Shown: positions 24,021-32,015 of the stretch, piece by piece
Layout of the letters: every line of letters starts with the position of its first letter
Numbering within the stretch: the first letter of the stretch is position 1
DNA from: Microcystis wesenbergii NRERC-220
Lineage (GTDB): Bacteria; Cyanobacteriota; Cyanobacteriia; Cyanobacteriales; Microcystaceae
Assembly: GCF_032027425.1 (NCBI RefSeq)
Contig: NZ_JAVSJA010000001.1
Coordinates: 124,001 to 188,000, forward strand
Direction: 5' to 3'
DNA length: 64,000 nt
Notes under the pieces: model-generated
Databases searched by the model: none
The model's input: the letters and a program-made list of their open reading frames with translations, nothing else
What the model was told of the DNA's origin: nothing
Made by a program: the position numbers and the translations under genes

Positions 24021-24171
24021 GTGAGGTCAACGGTTGAAAATGCCGCTCACCGAGGTGAAAACTCCGTTGAAACCCTGAAATCATCGGCGCAGGTGGGCCT
24101 CTTGGGACCCCCAAAAACCTCGATCGAGTGCCTAGGGGGTCGAGGTAGTTTATAAAAGTAAGGGAGATTCT
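24021..24171 (+). ncRNA. Structured 5' leader of the fibrillin gene (candidate regulatory RNA)
   Basis: A TAAAAT -10-like box at 24014-24019 predicts a transcript starting near 24026. Stem 1 is TCAACGG (24027-24033) with CCGTTGA (24064-24070), enclosing TCAC-CGAG-GTGA (24047-24058). Stem 2 is GACCCCC (24106-24112) with GGGGGTC (24135-24141). It competes with CCTCGA (24118-24123) pairing to TCGAGG (24140-24145), since both use 24140-24141. The AAGGGAG ribosome site follows at about 24160. I do not recognise a known riboswitch family. Confidence 0.5.
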
Positions 24172-24762
24172 ATGGATGCCAAAGCGAAATTACTAGAATT
24201 GATCGCTGGTAGAAATCGCGGACTCCTGGCCACGGAAAGCGACCGCGTGCGGATTTTAGCGGCGATTGAACAATTGGAGGATCACAATCCCCATCCTCAT
24301 CCCCTCGAAGTTAAACAACTATTAGGGGGCAATTGGCGTTTACTATTCACCAGCAGCCGCGGCATTCTGGGACTAGATCGCCTACCTTTTTTTCAATTAG
24401 GGCAAATTTATCAATATCTCGACCTGAACAAGGCTAAACTCTACAATATCGCCGAAATTATCGGCATACCTGGGCTAGAAGGGGCAGTAATCGTCTCCGC
24501 TACCTTTGAACCCACATCCGAGCGTCGGGTCATGGTCAAATTTGAGCGATCGATCCTCGGTTTGCAACGTCTTCTCAATTATCATTCTCCCCAAGAATTT
24601 ATCGAAGCGATCGAGAGTGGCAAAAAATTTCCTCCCCTCGATTTTTCTTTCAATAATCGCCAACAAACAGGTTGGCTCGATATCACCTATCTCGATGAAG
24701 ATCTCCGCATCGGCCGCGGCAGCGAAGGCAGCGTCTTTATTCTCGCTAAGGAAAAAACCTAA
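24172..24762 (+). CDS. PAP/fibrillin-family (plastid-lipid-associated) protein
   Basis: A 196-residue lipocalin-like fibrillin homologue; in plants these associate with thylakoids and plastoglobules and affect photoprotection and quinone synthesis. Signature parts are LLGGNWRLLFTSSRGILGLDRLP (about residues 49-71) and the C-terminal GWLDITYLDEDLRIGRGSEGSVFILAKE. The start ATG at 24172 follows AAGGGAG. It has a long, apparently structured leader, so post-transcriptional control is possible. Confidence 0.88.
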   Translation: MDAKAKLLELIAGRNRGLLATESDRVRILAAIEQLEDHNPHPHPLEVKQLLGGNWRLLFTSSRGILGLDRLPFFQLGQIYQYLDLNKAKLYNIAEIIGIPGLEGAVIVSATFEPTSERRVMVKFERSILGLQRLLNYHSPQEFIEAIESGKKFPPLDFSFNNRQQTGWLDITYLDEDLRIGRGSEGSVFILAKEKT

Positions 24763-24816
24763 CTTAAGAGTCATCCGCCAAGCTCCGGCGCTCCCTTCTC
24801 CCCTGACTCCTGATAT

Positions 24817-25785
24817 CTAATTATCTAACAGCAAAGGTCGCAGAAAACCGCCATAATTCTCGTCATCTGTACCGATAAAGACTTCTATTTTACCTCTAGG
24901 AGATTCTCTGGTGGTCACCGCTTCCACTTTGGCTCCGTCGATTTCTGCAATTTTTTGGGGATTAGGAGCAAGAATTAGGCTATTATCGGCTGTAACTTGA
25001 CCAATACGGGAAACAGCACTTCTAAACACTCCCGCATTATCTGGATCGTAAGCGGAAGCTATGTAGATATTACCTTGCTTATCTACGGCTAAATCAGAGA
25101 TGGGGCGAATATTTTCACCACTACCAAAAGGACTCCGAAAAGTTACTGACTGAAATTCCCCGAATTTTAAGGGATTGAACGAGATATCCGTCCAGCGAAT
25201 TTTGGTACTCTCTTGACTATCGGCCCGTTCTGCGTAGATAAATAGATAACGATCGCCTTGCCGACTAACAGCGATCGCCTCTACATTTTCCACCGCAATC
25301 GGCCAATTTATTTGCTCAACTATCTTGACTTTTTGCTGGTTATATGCTATTAAAAATAGTCTTTGAAAAGGTTTTTTGTCGCCACTTTCAGCCAACAAAA
25401 ATAAGTTAGTTTCAGGGATATGAGTAATACTTTCGAGATCGTTACTCAATCCCTCTGGATTTGGCCAATCTACCCTTAAAACCTGCCATAATAGGGGTTT
25501 TTCCTCTGTAGGTAGCTGTAAAAGACTCAGCCTTGGTTGAGATGGATCACTATTTTTGCCCTTATTTTTGGCATCGTGAACCCCTAGAAAAACATCTCCT
25601 TCCACCCAAGCTAAACCACTGATAGTCGGGAGATAAGTCTCCAGTCGTCTCGATTGTTGGGCAAAAGAGACTTGCACGGCCGAAAAAAAGAAAACTAGCA
25701 CTAAAATCCCTGAAAAAACAGTTTTTAGTAGGCCATTCTTCCTAAAAAATGCTCTATTATCTAACATATATTCCCTAACCCCCAA
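24817..25785 (-). CDS. Secreted beta-propeller-like hypothetical protein
   Basis: A 322-residue protein with a positively charged start and a signal peptide or anchor (LKTVFSGILVLVFFFSAVQVSFA, about residues 20-42). The mature part shows repeated strand blocks, including GLSNDLESITHIPETNLFLL, VEAIAVSRQGDRYLFIY and ISDLAVDKQGNIYIASAY, which look like propeller blades of the esterase-like or SdiA-regulated type. No catalytic residues are recognised. The substrate is unknown. The gene shares no operon with neighbours. Confidence 0.65.
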   Translation of the reverse strand: MGVREYMLDNRAFFRKNGLLKTVFSGILVLVFFFSAVQVSFAQQSRRLETYLPTISGLAWVEGDVFLGVHDAKNKGKNSDPSQPRLSLLQLPTEEKPLLWQVLRVDWPNPEGLSNDLESITHIPETNLFLLAESGDKKPFQRLFLIAYNQQKVKIVEQINWPIAVENVEAIAVSRQGDRYLFIYAERADSQESTKIRWTDISFNPLKFGEFQSVTFRSPFGSGENIRPISDLAVDKQGNIYIASAYDPDNAGVFRSAVSRIGQVTADNSLILAPNPQKIAEIDGAKVEAVTTRESPRGKIEVFIGTDDENYGGFLRPLLLDN

Positions 25786-25798
25786 TCAGCTAAGACGT

Positions 25799-25920
25799 AT
25801 TTAAACCGCTTATTCTTAGATTAGCCCACCCCCCCGACCCCCCCGATGTCGGGGGGGTCGAGGGGTGGGGGGCAAGGGGGGGTGTTGCCTCTTGCCTCGT
25901 CTCAACAAGCAATTTAAATT
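25799..25920. mobile_element. MITE-like element overlapping the murF stop
   Basis: The ends are inverted relatives: ATTTAAACCGCTTATT (25799-25814) and, reversed, ATTTAAATTGCTTGTT (25919-25904), 13 of 16 matching. The centre holds a 12-base-arm hairpin (25835-25860) containing CCCCCCCGATGTCGGGGGGG, then TTGCCTC heptamers. The murF stop codon (25914-25916) and last Ile codon lie in the right end. Confidence 0.6.
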
Positions 25921-27290
25921 ACGAACAGCTTATCACTGATTAACTCCTCCACCACCCGATTTAAACCGACGGAATGGGAAGCTTTGCATAAAATGCGATC
26001 GCCTGAATCGATCACTTCCTTTAAACGATTAATTAAATCTGCGTGAGTTTGAAAACATTCGCAATCGACCCCAGTAGCGGACTCAGCAATAAACTTAGCT
26101 TCCGGGTCATCTACCAAGACAAACAAGCGATCTATGCCTAGTTTTTGCACCCTCTCACCGACTTGGCGATGTAATTGCTCCGAAAAAGACCCTAACTCCT
26201 TCATCGTGCCTAAAACAGCAATATGACGCTGGCCGGGGGTAGCCTTCAGTAAATCCAAGGCCGCTAACATTGATTCTAGACCCGCGTTATAGGTTTCATC
26301 GAGGAGTAGGATATCTGGTGCTAATTGGTAACGTTTGGCCCGACCACTGGGTAAATTAACTTTAATTCCCTGTTGCAAAGAAGTCCAATCGATGCCTAAA
26401 ATTTTCGCTACGGCCAAGGCCGCCATAAAATTTAAAGCATGATGACGACCGGATAAAGGTAAGTTAAAATCTAGTCCATTGACTCGTAAAGTAGTTAAAT
26501 CTAGTAATTCTCCGACTATATCGCCGCCAGAGAAGCCATAGGTAATTGTTTCCCCCTGCCATACCCGTTTAGCTGTTTCGGTAAGTAAAGGGTGATCGTA
26601 GTTAAGAACAGCTATACTACTAGAAGGAGACTCGGCCAATAACTCGCATTTCGCCTCTGCGATCGCCGCTTGCGACCCTAAACGACCGATGTGAGCGGTT
26701 CCCACATTAGTAATCACTGCGATCGTCGGTTGGGCGATTTGAGCGAGCAGGGCAATTTCTCCCCGTCCCCGCATTCCCATCTCGATTACGGCACTATCGT
26801 GAGTTTCGTCCAGTTCGAGGAGAGTTTTCGGCACTCCGATCTCATTATTATAATTAGCCAGGGTTTTATGTACCTTTCCCCGGGTTGCTAATACCGAGGC
26901 GATTAATTCTTTAGTCGTGGTTTTCCCCACCGATCCTGTAATAGCAATCACGGGTATAGTAAATTGATTCCGCCACCAATGGGCTAATTGCTGATAGGTT
27001 TCCTGGGTATTCTGGACTAGGAATACAGGAATATTACTAGAGTAATTTACCGAAACTGGCTGCTCGACAATCAATGCCGCCGCTCCTCTTTCGATAGCCA
27101 TATCGATAAAATCATGACCATTAAAATTATCACCTTTTAAGGCCAAAAATGCTTGTCCTGACTCAATACTACGGCTATCAGTATTAATGCCAGATACTAA
27201 ACTATCATGGCTCAAACTTATGTCACCCTTATCTTGTAAGGACAATAATTGAGCTAGTTGATTGAGGGATAAATGACAGGGCATAGACAA
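25914..27290 (-). CDS. murF: UDP-N-acetylmuramoyl-tripeptide--D-alanyl-D-alanine ligase
   Basis: Peptidoglycan precursor enzyme adding D-Ala-D-Ala to UDP-MurNAc-tripeptide in the cytoplasm. The 458-residue protein has the MurF N-terminal uridine domain (ALKGDNFNGHDFI), the P-loop ITGSVGKTTTKELI near residue 116, NYNNEIGVPKTLLEL, and the C-terminal LLDETYNAG and GTMKELGSFSEQLH motifs. The final residues FVI and the stop come from a repeat-element end, so the tail may be slightly altered from the ancestral protein. Confidence 0.94.
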   Translation of the reverse strand: MSMPCHLSLNQLAQLLSLQDKGDISLSHDSLVSGINTDSRSIESGQAFLALKGDNFNGHDFIDMAIERGAAALIVEQPVSVNYSSNIPVFLVQNTQETYQQLAHWWRNQFTIPVIAITGSVGKTTTKELIASVLATRGKVHKTLANYNNEIGVPKTLLELDETHDSAVIEMGMRGRGEIALLAQIAQPTIAVITNVGTAHIGRLGSQAAIAEAKCELLAESPSSSIAVLNYDHPLLTETAKRVWQGETITYGFSGGDIVGELLDLTTLRVNGLDFNLPLSGRHHALNFMAALAVAKILGIDWTSLQQGIKVNLPSGRAKRYQLAPDILLLDETYNAGLESMLAALDLLKATPGQRHIAVLGTMKELGSFSEQLHRQVGERVQKLGIDRLFVLVDDPEAKFIAESATGVDCECFQTHADLINRLKEVIDSGDRILCKASHSVGLNRVVEELISDKLFVI

Positions 27291-27365
27291 TAAAAATACT
27301 TAGGAGTAAATTCCGAATCATCTAGAAGATAGATGTGAACTACTCTCAAGGTCGTTGAGAGCTTC

Positions 27366-27463
27366 CTATTTCTTGGGGGATTGCCTCAAGACAGACTTAC
27401 GCCCAGCTTTTGGTCTTACATCCCCTCTATAGGCAGTATCGCCGCTCTTCTGGTTTTTGTGTG
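27366..27463 (-). pseudogene. C-terminal relic of a TnpB-type transposon protein
   Basis: In one minus-strand frame the last residues before a stop read KSGDTAYRGDVRPKAGRK then SVLRQSPKK. This is the characteristic tail of one group of cyanobacterial IS200/IS605-type TnpB proteins. The rest of the gene is missing; bases upstream do not continue the family pattern. The tail differs from that of the intact tnpB at 54412, so it comes from another element type. Confidence 0.5.
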
Positions 27464-27563
27464 GAAGGAAGAAGAATAGGGATAATTTTCGGGAAATATA
27501 GTCTTTAAAGCCTTGCCTAGCAAGACTTCCAGGCACTCCCTACCACACAAATTAACGACAAGC

Positions 27564-27579
27564 TGTGACTTAGATCACA
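27564..27579 (+). promoter_or_regulatory. Perfect CRP/SyCRP1-type binding site
   Basis: TGTGA-CTTAGA-TCACA, both half-sites exact to the cAMP receptor protein consensus. It lies 274 bases before the 27853 gene and 275 bases before murF. A weak TAACCT at 27601-27606 sits where a -10 box would be if the site were centred at -41.5 for the plus-strand gene. The regulated gene is inferred, not shown. Confidence 0.6.
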
Positions 27580-27852
27580 TCAAAGCGGTGTTTTTTTCGC
27601 TAACCTAATTAGCAGGGGGAGCTGCCTAAATTTTTAGTAATCTGGGCATGGTCGGCAAGCTTGGCCGGGCAAGCCAACAGGAATTTTCCCAAACTGGCAA
27701 GGCTAAAATGGCTCAACTCGATAAGTGGAATGACCCAAAATAGGGGCATCCTAAAAAGCGAGCATCTACTATCTAATCACAATTAAACCCTTTATGGTGA
27801 TGGCCCGAAAATCCATCCGCTTACTGATTGAGGAGGGCTGATTCAAATAACG

Positions 27853-29121
27853 ATGGCTAGTCTAAACGATCGACAAATAGAAACAAAAGATGAAGAACAG
27901 GTACTGTACGATTATTGGCTCGACCGCGTACGGACCGATTCCCCTGAGGAGTTAATCGAGGATTTTCGTCGTCTGTTTATCGAAGGTCGGGGCTATCAAG
28001 AAGCTCCTATTTATTTAGCCCTAGAGCGTCTTGTCAAGGCTAAAGATGCCGAAATTCGTTTTTATTATTTCTTTAACCGCTGCTGTCACATTTTAGTGAA
28101 CCGATGGCAAATGCAGTCGACTTGTCAGCCAGCAATTCTCGAATTGGTATCGCTGCTGGATAATCTGCCCTCTCCAGGTCCGGGACATTACAGCACCGCC
28201 AATACTTTGCGCCATCTGGTCAAAAAATTTACCCTCTCGGATGACTACGTTAAGCTGCAGCGTCTGGCGCGAATTATTAGCAGCCAATACAGCGAAGAAA
28301 CCGCCCCTTGCGTGGGAACCCTGATTAATCGTTATCCCTATCTCTATGATCACTGTTTACTCAGTGATGAAAGTCCCCGAGAACAGCGACAAACCGTTAG
28401 ACGTATTAAAGTGAAAACCGAGCGCTGTTTCGAGGTAAATCTCTCTCATTATGTTACCTATCAGGTACGTTTGGGACAGGTTGCTCATACCCCAAAAACC
28501 AGCGAAGAAGCGGGGAGAATCATTCAACCAGTGAAAAATCCCACCCTGCTCAATGATAAGGAACTAAATCGCGCCCTCAAGTATTATGTGAGTCCAATAG
28601 AAGGAAATTATACTTATAAAGCTCTCTCGCAAAATTTTCTGGCGAATACAGTTTATAGCTCTACCTATAAAGATTTTAAAAATGATCTCTACGATTATCT
28701 GATTACCCCCGTAGACCACGGCAAGGGGCAATTTAACAAAAAACTCTACGATGTCCTGCAAAATACCCTACCCCAGTGGGATCAACAAAAACCGAGTGAA
28801 TTTCTCATCCTGCGTACTTCTAGTCAATTGTTCAATTATCTGGTGGTGGAAAGCAGCCAAAAACCTGATCATTACATTTTTATCGATATGATCACCAATA
28901 TGGGGGTAACTCGGACTGTGGGGTTATTGCTCAAGTTGGTTTTGGTGTGTCCCAAGGTAAAACCCCACTTAGATAAACGTTTTTCGATTCTGTTTAACCA
29001 TTACGAGAGTTTTTCTCGCGATCAGGTGCTTTGGTTGGTTAAATCCCTAGAAAATCTACAAGTAGCTTTTAGTATTCATTTCGGTAAAGCTGATTTGTCC
29101 TGTCTCCGTCAAATCCAGTGA
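27853..29121 (+). CDS. Conserved cyanobacterial protein of unknown function
   Basis: A 422-residue soluble protein, largely helical and rich in charged residues. Recognisable blocks are EEQVLYDYWLDRVRTDSPEE at the start, RFYYFFNRCCHILVNRW near residue 78, HYVTYQVRLGQ near 205 and a C-terminal LLLKLVLVCPKVKPHLDKRF segment. No catalytic motif, membrane segment or signal is seen. I believe it belongs to a lineage-specific cyanobacterial group but cannot name its role. The start ATG follows GAGGAGGG at some distance. Confidence 0.72.
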   Translation: MASLNDRQIETKDEEQVLYDYWLDRVRTDSPEELIEDFRRLFIEGRGYQEAPIYLALERLVKAKDAEIRFYYFFNRCCHILVNRWQMQSTCQPAILELVSLLDNLPSPGPGHYSTANTLRHLVKKFTLSDDYVKLQRLARIISSQYSEETAPCVGTLINRYPYLYDHCLLSDESPREQRQTVRRIKVKTERCFEVNLSHYVTYQVRLGQVAHTPKTSEEAGRIIQPVKNPTLLNDKELNRALKYYVSPIEGNYTYKALSQNFLANTVYSSTYKDFKNDLYDYLITPVDHGKGQFNKKLYDVLQNTLPQWDQQKPSEFLILRTSSQLFNYLVVESSQKPDHYIFIDMITNMGVTRTVGLLLKLVLVCPKVKPHLDKRFSILFNHYESFSRDQVLWLVKSLENLQVAFSIHFGKADLSCLRQIQ

Positions 29122-29220
29122 CGAGCGAGGATTAAAAAGTTAAGTAATCTCAATTTCTAACCAATGGCGCCCCGGAGCTAAGGGATAATTAAACCATCGT
29201 CATTTAGGCTGCGTTTATCC

Positions 29221-30486
29221 GTGAAAATTATCGTTATCGGCAGTGGTGGTCGAGAACACGCCCTGGCTTGGAAACTGCTGCAATCGCCCGAACTAGAACA
29301 AGTGTTCTGTATTCCGGGTAATGGGGGAACGGCAATTTTACCTCAATGTGAAAATATCCCCCTAGCAATGGAGGATTTTGCCGAAATTAGCCGCTTTGCC
29401 CAGGAAAATAGCGTCGATTTGGTGGTTGTCGGTCCAGAATATCCCCTCTCCCTCGGTATTACCGATCATCTTCTCGCCCAAGAAATAGCGGTTTTTGGCC
29501 CCACACAAACCGGGGCCTTAATTGAATCGAGCAAATCCTGGGCCAAAGAATTAATGATCGAAGCCGGAGTGATCACTGCCGCCTCGGAAACCTTTACCGA
29601 TGCAGAATTAGCGAAAACTTATATCCGAGAGCAAGGAGCGCCCATCGTGGTGAAAGCCGACGGATTAGCCGCAGGAAAAGGGGTAATTGTCGCCGAAACC
29701 GTAGATACGGCCCTAGAAGCGATCGATGATCTTTTTACCAGTGGCTTTACTAAAGTCGTGGTGGAAGAATTCCTAGAAGGGGAAGAAGTGTCCATCCTCA
29801 CCCTCACCGATGGGATCAGCTTCCGTTCCCTGCTACCCGCCCAAGATCACAAGCGCATCGGTGAAGGCGATACCGGCAAAAATACCGGCGGTATGGGCGT
29901 TTATGTCCCCGCACCCATAGCCACCGCCGCCATTATCGAAGCGGTGGACCGAGACATCCTCGCCCCCATCGTCGCCACCCTGCAAAAACGCGGCATTGAC
30001 TATCGGGGAGTCCTCTACGCGGGTTTAATGATTTCCCCCGCCGGAGAGCCAAAAGTTCTCGAATTTAACTGTCGTTTTGGCGATCCCGAAACCCAAGCGG
30101 TTTTACCCCTACTGGAAACTCCCCTCGCACCCCTACTGCTGGCTTGCGCTCAACAAAAATTAACTGATTTCCCCTCTTTACAATGGCGGTCCGGTAGTGC
30201 TGTTTGTGTGGTGGCTGCGTCTGCCGGTTATCCCGACCACTACGAAAAAGGCCAGTTAATCACTGGAATTAAGGCCGCTGAAACCGAGGGAGCGCTCGTT
30301 TTCCACGCTGGCACGGTTTTAAAACACGGCGATATCTTCACCGATGGCGGCCGCGTTTTGGGTGTCACTGCTATGGGGTCTAATTTTAATCAGGCGATCG
30401 AACTTGCCTATCAATCGGTGAACAGGATACACTTTCAGGGCATCTATTATCGTCGCGATATCGGCCACCGGGTAAGGGAAAAATAA
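29221..30486 (+). CDS. purD: Phosphoribosylamine--glycine ligase
   Basis: Second enzyme of de novo purine synthesis: phosphoribosylamine plus glycine and ATP gives GAR. The 421-residue ATP-grasp protein has IGSGGREHALAWKL at the start, VVVGPEYPLSLGI near residue 72, VKADGLAAGKGVIVA near 142, DHKRIGEGDTGKNTGGMG near 215 and EFNCRFGDPETQAVLPLL near 280. Translation starts at GTG (29221), which places the glycine-rich loop at the usual distance. Confidence 0.96.
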   Translation: MKIIVIGSGGREHALAWKLLQSPELEQVFCIPGNGGTAILPQCENIPLAMEDFAEISRFAQENSVDLVVVGPEYPLSLGITDHLLAQEIAVFGPTQTGALIESSKSWAKELMIEAGVITAASETFTDAELAKTYIREQGAPIVVKADGLAAGKGVIVAETVDTALEAIDDLFTSGFTKVVVEEFLEGEEVSILTLTDGISFRSLLPAQDHKRIGEGDTGKNTGGMGVYVPAPIATAAIIEAVDRDILAPIVATLQKRGIDYRGVLYAGLMISPAGEPKVLEFNCRFGDPETQAVLPLLETPLAPLLLACAQQKLTDFPSLQWRSGSAVCVVAASAGYPDHYEKGQLITGIKAAETEGALVFHAGTVLKHGDIFTDGGRVLGVTAMGSNFNQAIELAYQSVNRIHFQGIYYRRDIGHRVREK

Positions 30487-30684
30487 GGGTCAGTATTTAG
30501 GCAGGGGTAAGGGGGTTTTGAGCATTAATTTAGCAGCCAATTGCCCCTTTTTTCCGCATCTCTCACCGCTAATCCTCACATCTTTCTAGGATAATCCCTG
30601 ACAAAGGCGAATCTGATTTGTCAAAAAACCAGTAACTATTGATAAAATCATGAAACTGAATCGCCCAACCAAATTGCCATCCCT

Positions 30685-31914
30685 ATGCGAATTTTGCTCT
30701 ATTCTTATAACTATTATCCCGAACCGATCGGCATCGCTCCCCTGATGACAGAATTAGCGGAAGGATTGGTTAAAAGAGGTCATCAAGTCAGGGTTTTAAC
30801 CGCTTTTCCTTGGTATCCTAATAGTGAAATCGATCCCGAATACCGAGGAAAAATCTATCTAGAAGAAGAACGCAACGGTGTTAAAATTCAACGTTCCTAC
30901 GTTTGGGCGCGTCCCCAAAGAAGTTTAAAAAATCGAATTTTCTTTGAATTGAGCTTTGTTTTTTTGAGTTTCTTTCAGGCTCTCAAGGGTGAAAAACCCG
31001 ATCTAATTTTCTTAACTGTCCCCGGATTACCCGTTTGCGTTCCCGCCGCTTTATTGAGTAAATTATACGGGGTGCCGATCATTCTAAATTTGCAGGATAT
31101 TCTGCCTGATGCGGCAGTTCATGTGGGATTATTAACTAATCAGAAAATGATTAAGGTTTTTAGTAGTCTCGAAAAATTTGCCTACAAAACTGCCGGTAAA
31201 ATCTCAGTTATTGCCGATGGTTTTACCAAAAATCTCCTCACTAAAAATGTGCCGAGTCAGAAAATTATTGAGATTCCTAATTGGGTGGATGTGAGCTTTA
31301 TTAAACCCCTGTCAAAAAACAATAATTATTTCCGTCAAGAAAATCATCTTGAGGGCAAGTTTGTTGTTTTATATTCTGGCAATATTGCCCTAACCCAACC
31401 CCTAGAAACCCTGATCGATGCTGCGGTTCACTTAGTTGACATTCCTGAGATTAAAGTGGTAATTGTTGGTAAAAAAGAAGCACTCGATCGCCTAGAAAAG
31501 TATCGCCAACAACAGGGGGCCAGTAATGTGCTTTTATTACCCTTTCAATCCAGGGAAAAATTACCAGAAATGTTAGCGGCAGCCGATGTGGGTATGGTGA
31601 TGCAAAAACATAATGTTATTTCCTTTAATATGCCGTCCAAAATTCAGGTATTATTAGCTAGTGGTCGTGCTATTATTGCTTCTGTTCCCGCCGATGGAAC
31701 CGCCGCTAGGGCGATCGAGCGTAGTGGTGGTGGTTTGGTGGTTACTCCCGAAGAGCCGGAGGCATTAGCTACGGCTATTTTAAAGCTATACAAAAACCCA
31801 GATTTAGCAACTATACTAGGAGAAAAGGGACGACAATACGCAGAAGAAAATTATGCCTTTGAAAAGACGTTGGATCAATACGAAAATCTTTTTTCTCAAG
31901 TAGTTAGTCAATAA
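30685..31914 (+). CDS. GT4-family glycosyltransferase (WbuB/WcaI-like)
   Basis: GT-B enzyme of 409 residues with the opening MRILLYSYNYYPEPIGIAPL typical of WcaI/WbuB colanic-acid and O-antigen transferases. The donor domain has VLYSGNIALTQPLETLID near residue 230 and SFNMPSKIQVLLASGRAII near residue 312, where the usual EX7E first Glu is replaced by Met-Pro-Ser-Lys, as in this subfamily. It probably adds fucosyl or N-acetylsugar residues to a surface polymer (inference). Confidence 0.88.
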   Translation: MRILLYSYNYYPEPIGIAPLMTELAEGLVKRGHQVRVLTAFPWYPNSEIDPEYRGKIYLEEERNGVKIQRSYVWARPQRSLKNRIFFELSFVFLSFFQALKGEKPDLIFLTVPGLPVCVPAALLSKLYGVPIILNLQDILPDAAVHVGLLTNQKMIKVFSSLEKFAYKTAGKISVIADGFTKNLLTKNVPSQKIIEIPNWVDVSFIKPLSKNNNYFRQENHLEGKFVVLYSGNIALTQPLETLIDAAVHLVDIPEIKVVIVGKKEALDRLEKYRQQQGASNVLLLPFQSREKLPEMLAAADVGMVMQKHNVISFNMPSKIQVLLASGRAIIASVPADGTAARAIERSGGGLVVTPEEPEALATAILKLYKNPDLATILGEKGRQYAEENYAFEKTLDQYENLFSQVVSQ

Positions 31915-32015
31915 TTAGGGAATAGGGAATAGGGATAGGGAAAATTTTCCACGACACCTATTACCCAACCCCATCACCCCATCATATCACCCCTAACTCC
32001 CAATTCCCTATTTTC

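Larger units (their letters stand above)
27291..27852. other. Intergenic region between murF and the 27853 gene
   Basis: This 562-base gap between divergent genes holds three things I can support: a tnpB C-terminal relic (27366-27463), a perfect CRP-type palindrome (27564-27579), and a GC-rich hairpin near 27654-27678 (GGCAAGCTTGG/CCGGGCAAGCC). A possible 15-codon leader frame at 27794-27841 precedes the next gene and contains GAGGAGGG; I do not count it as a gene. Confidence 0.5.
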
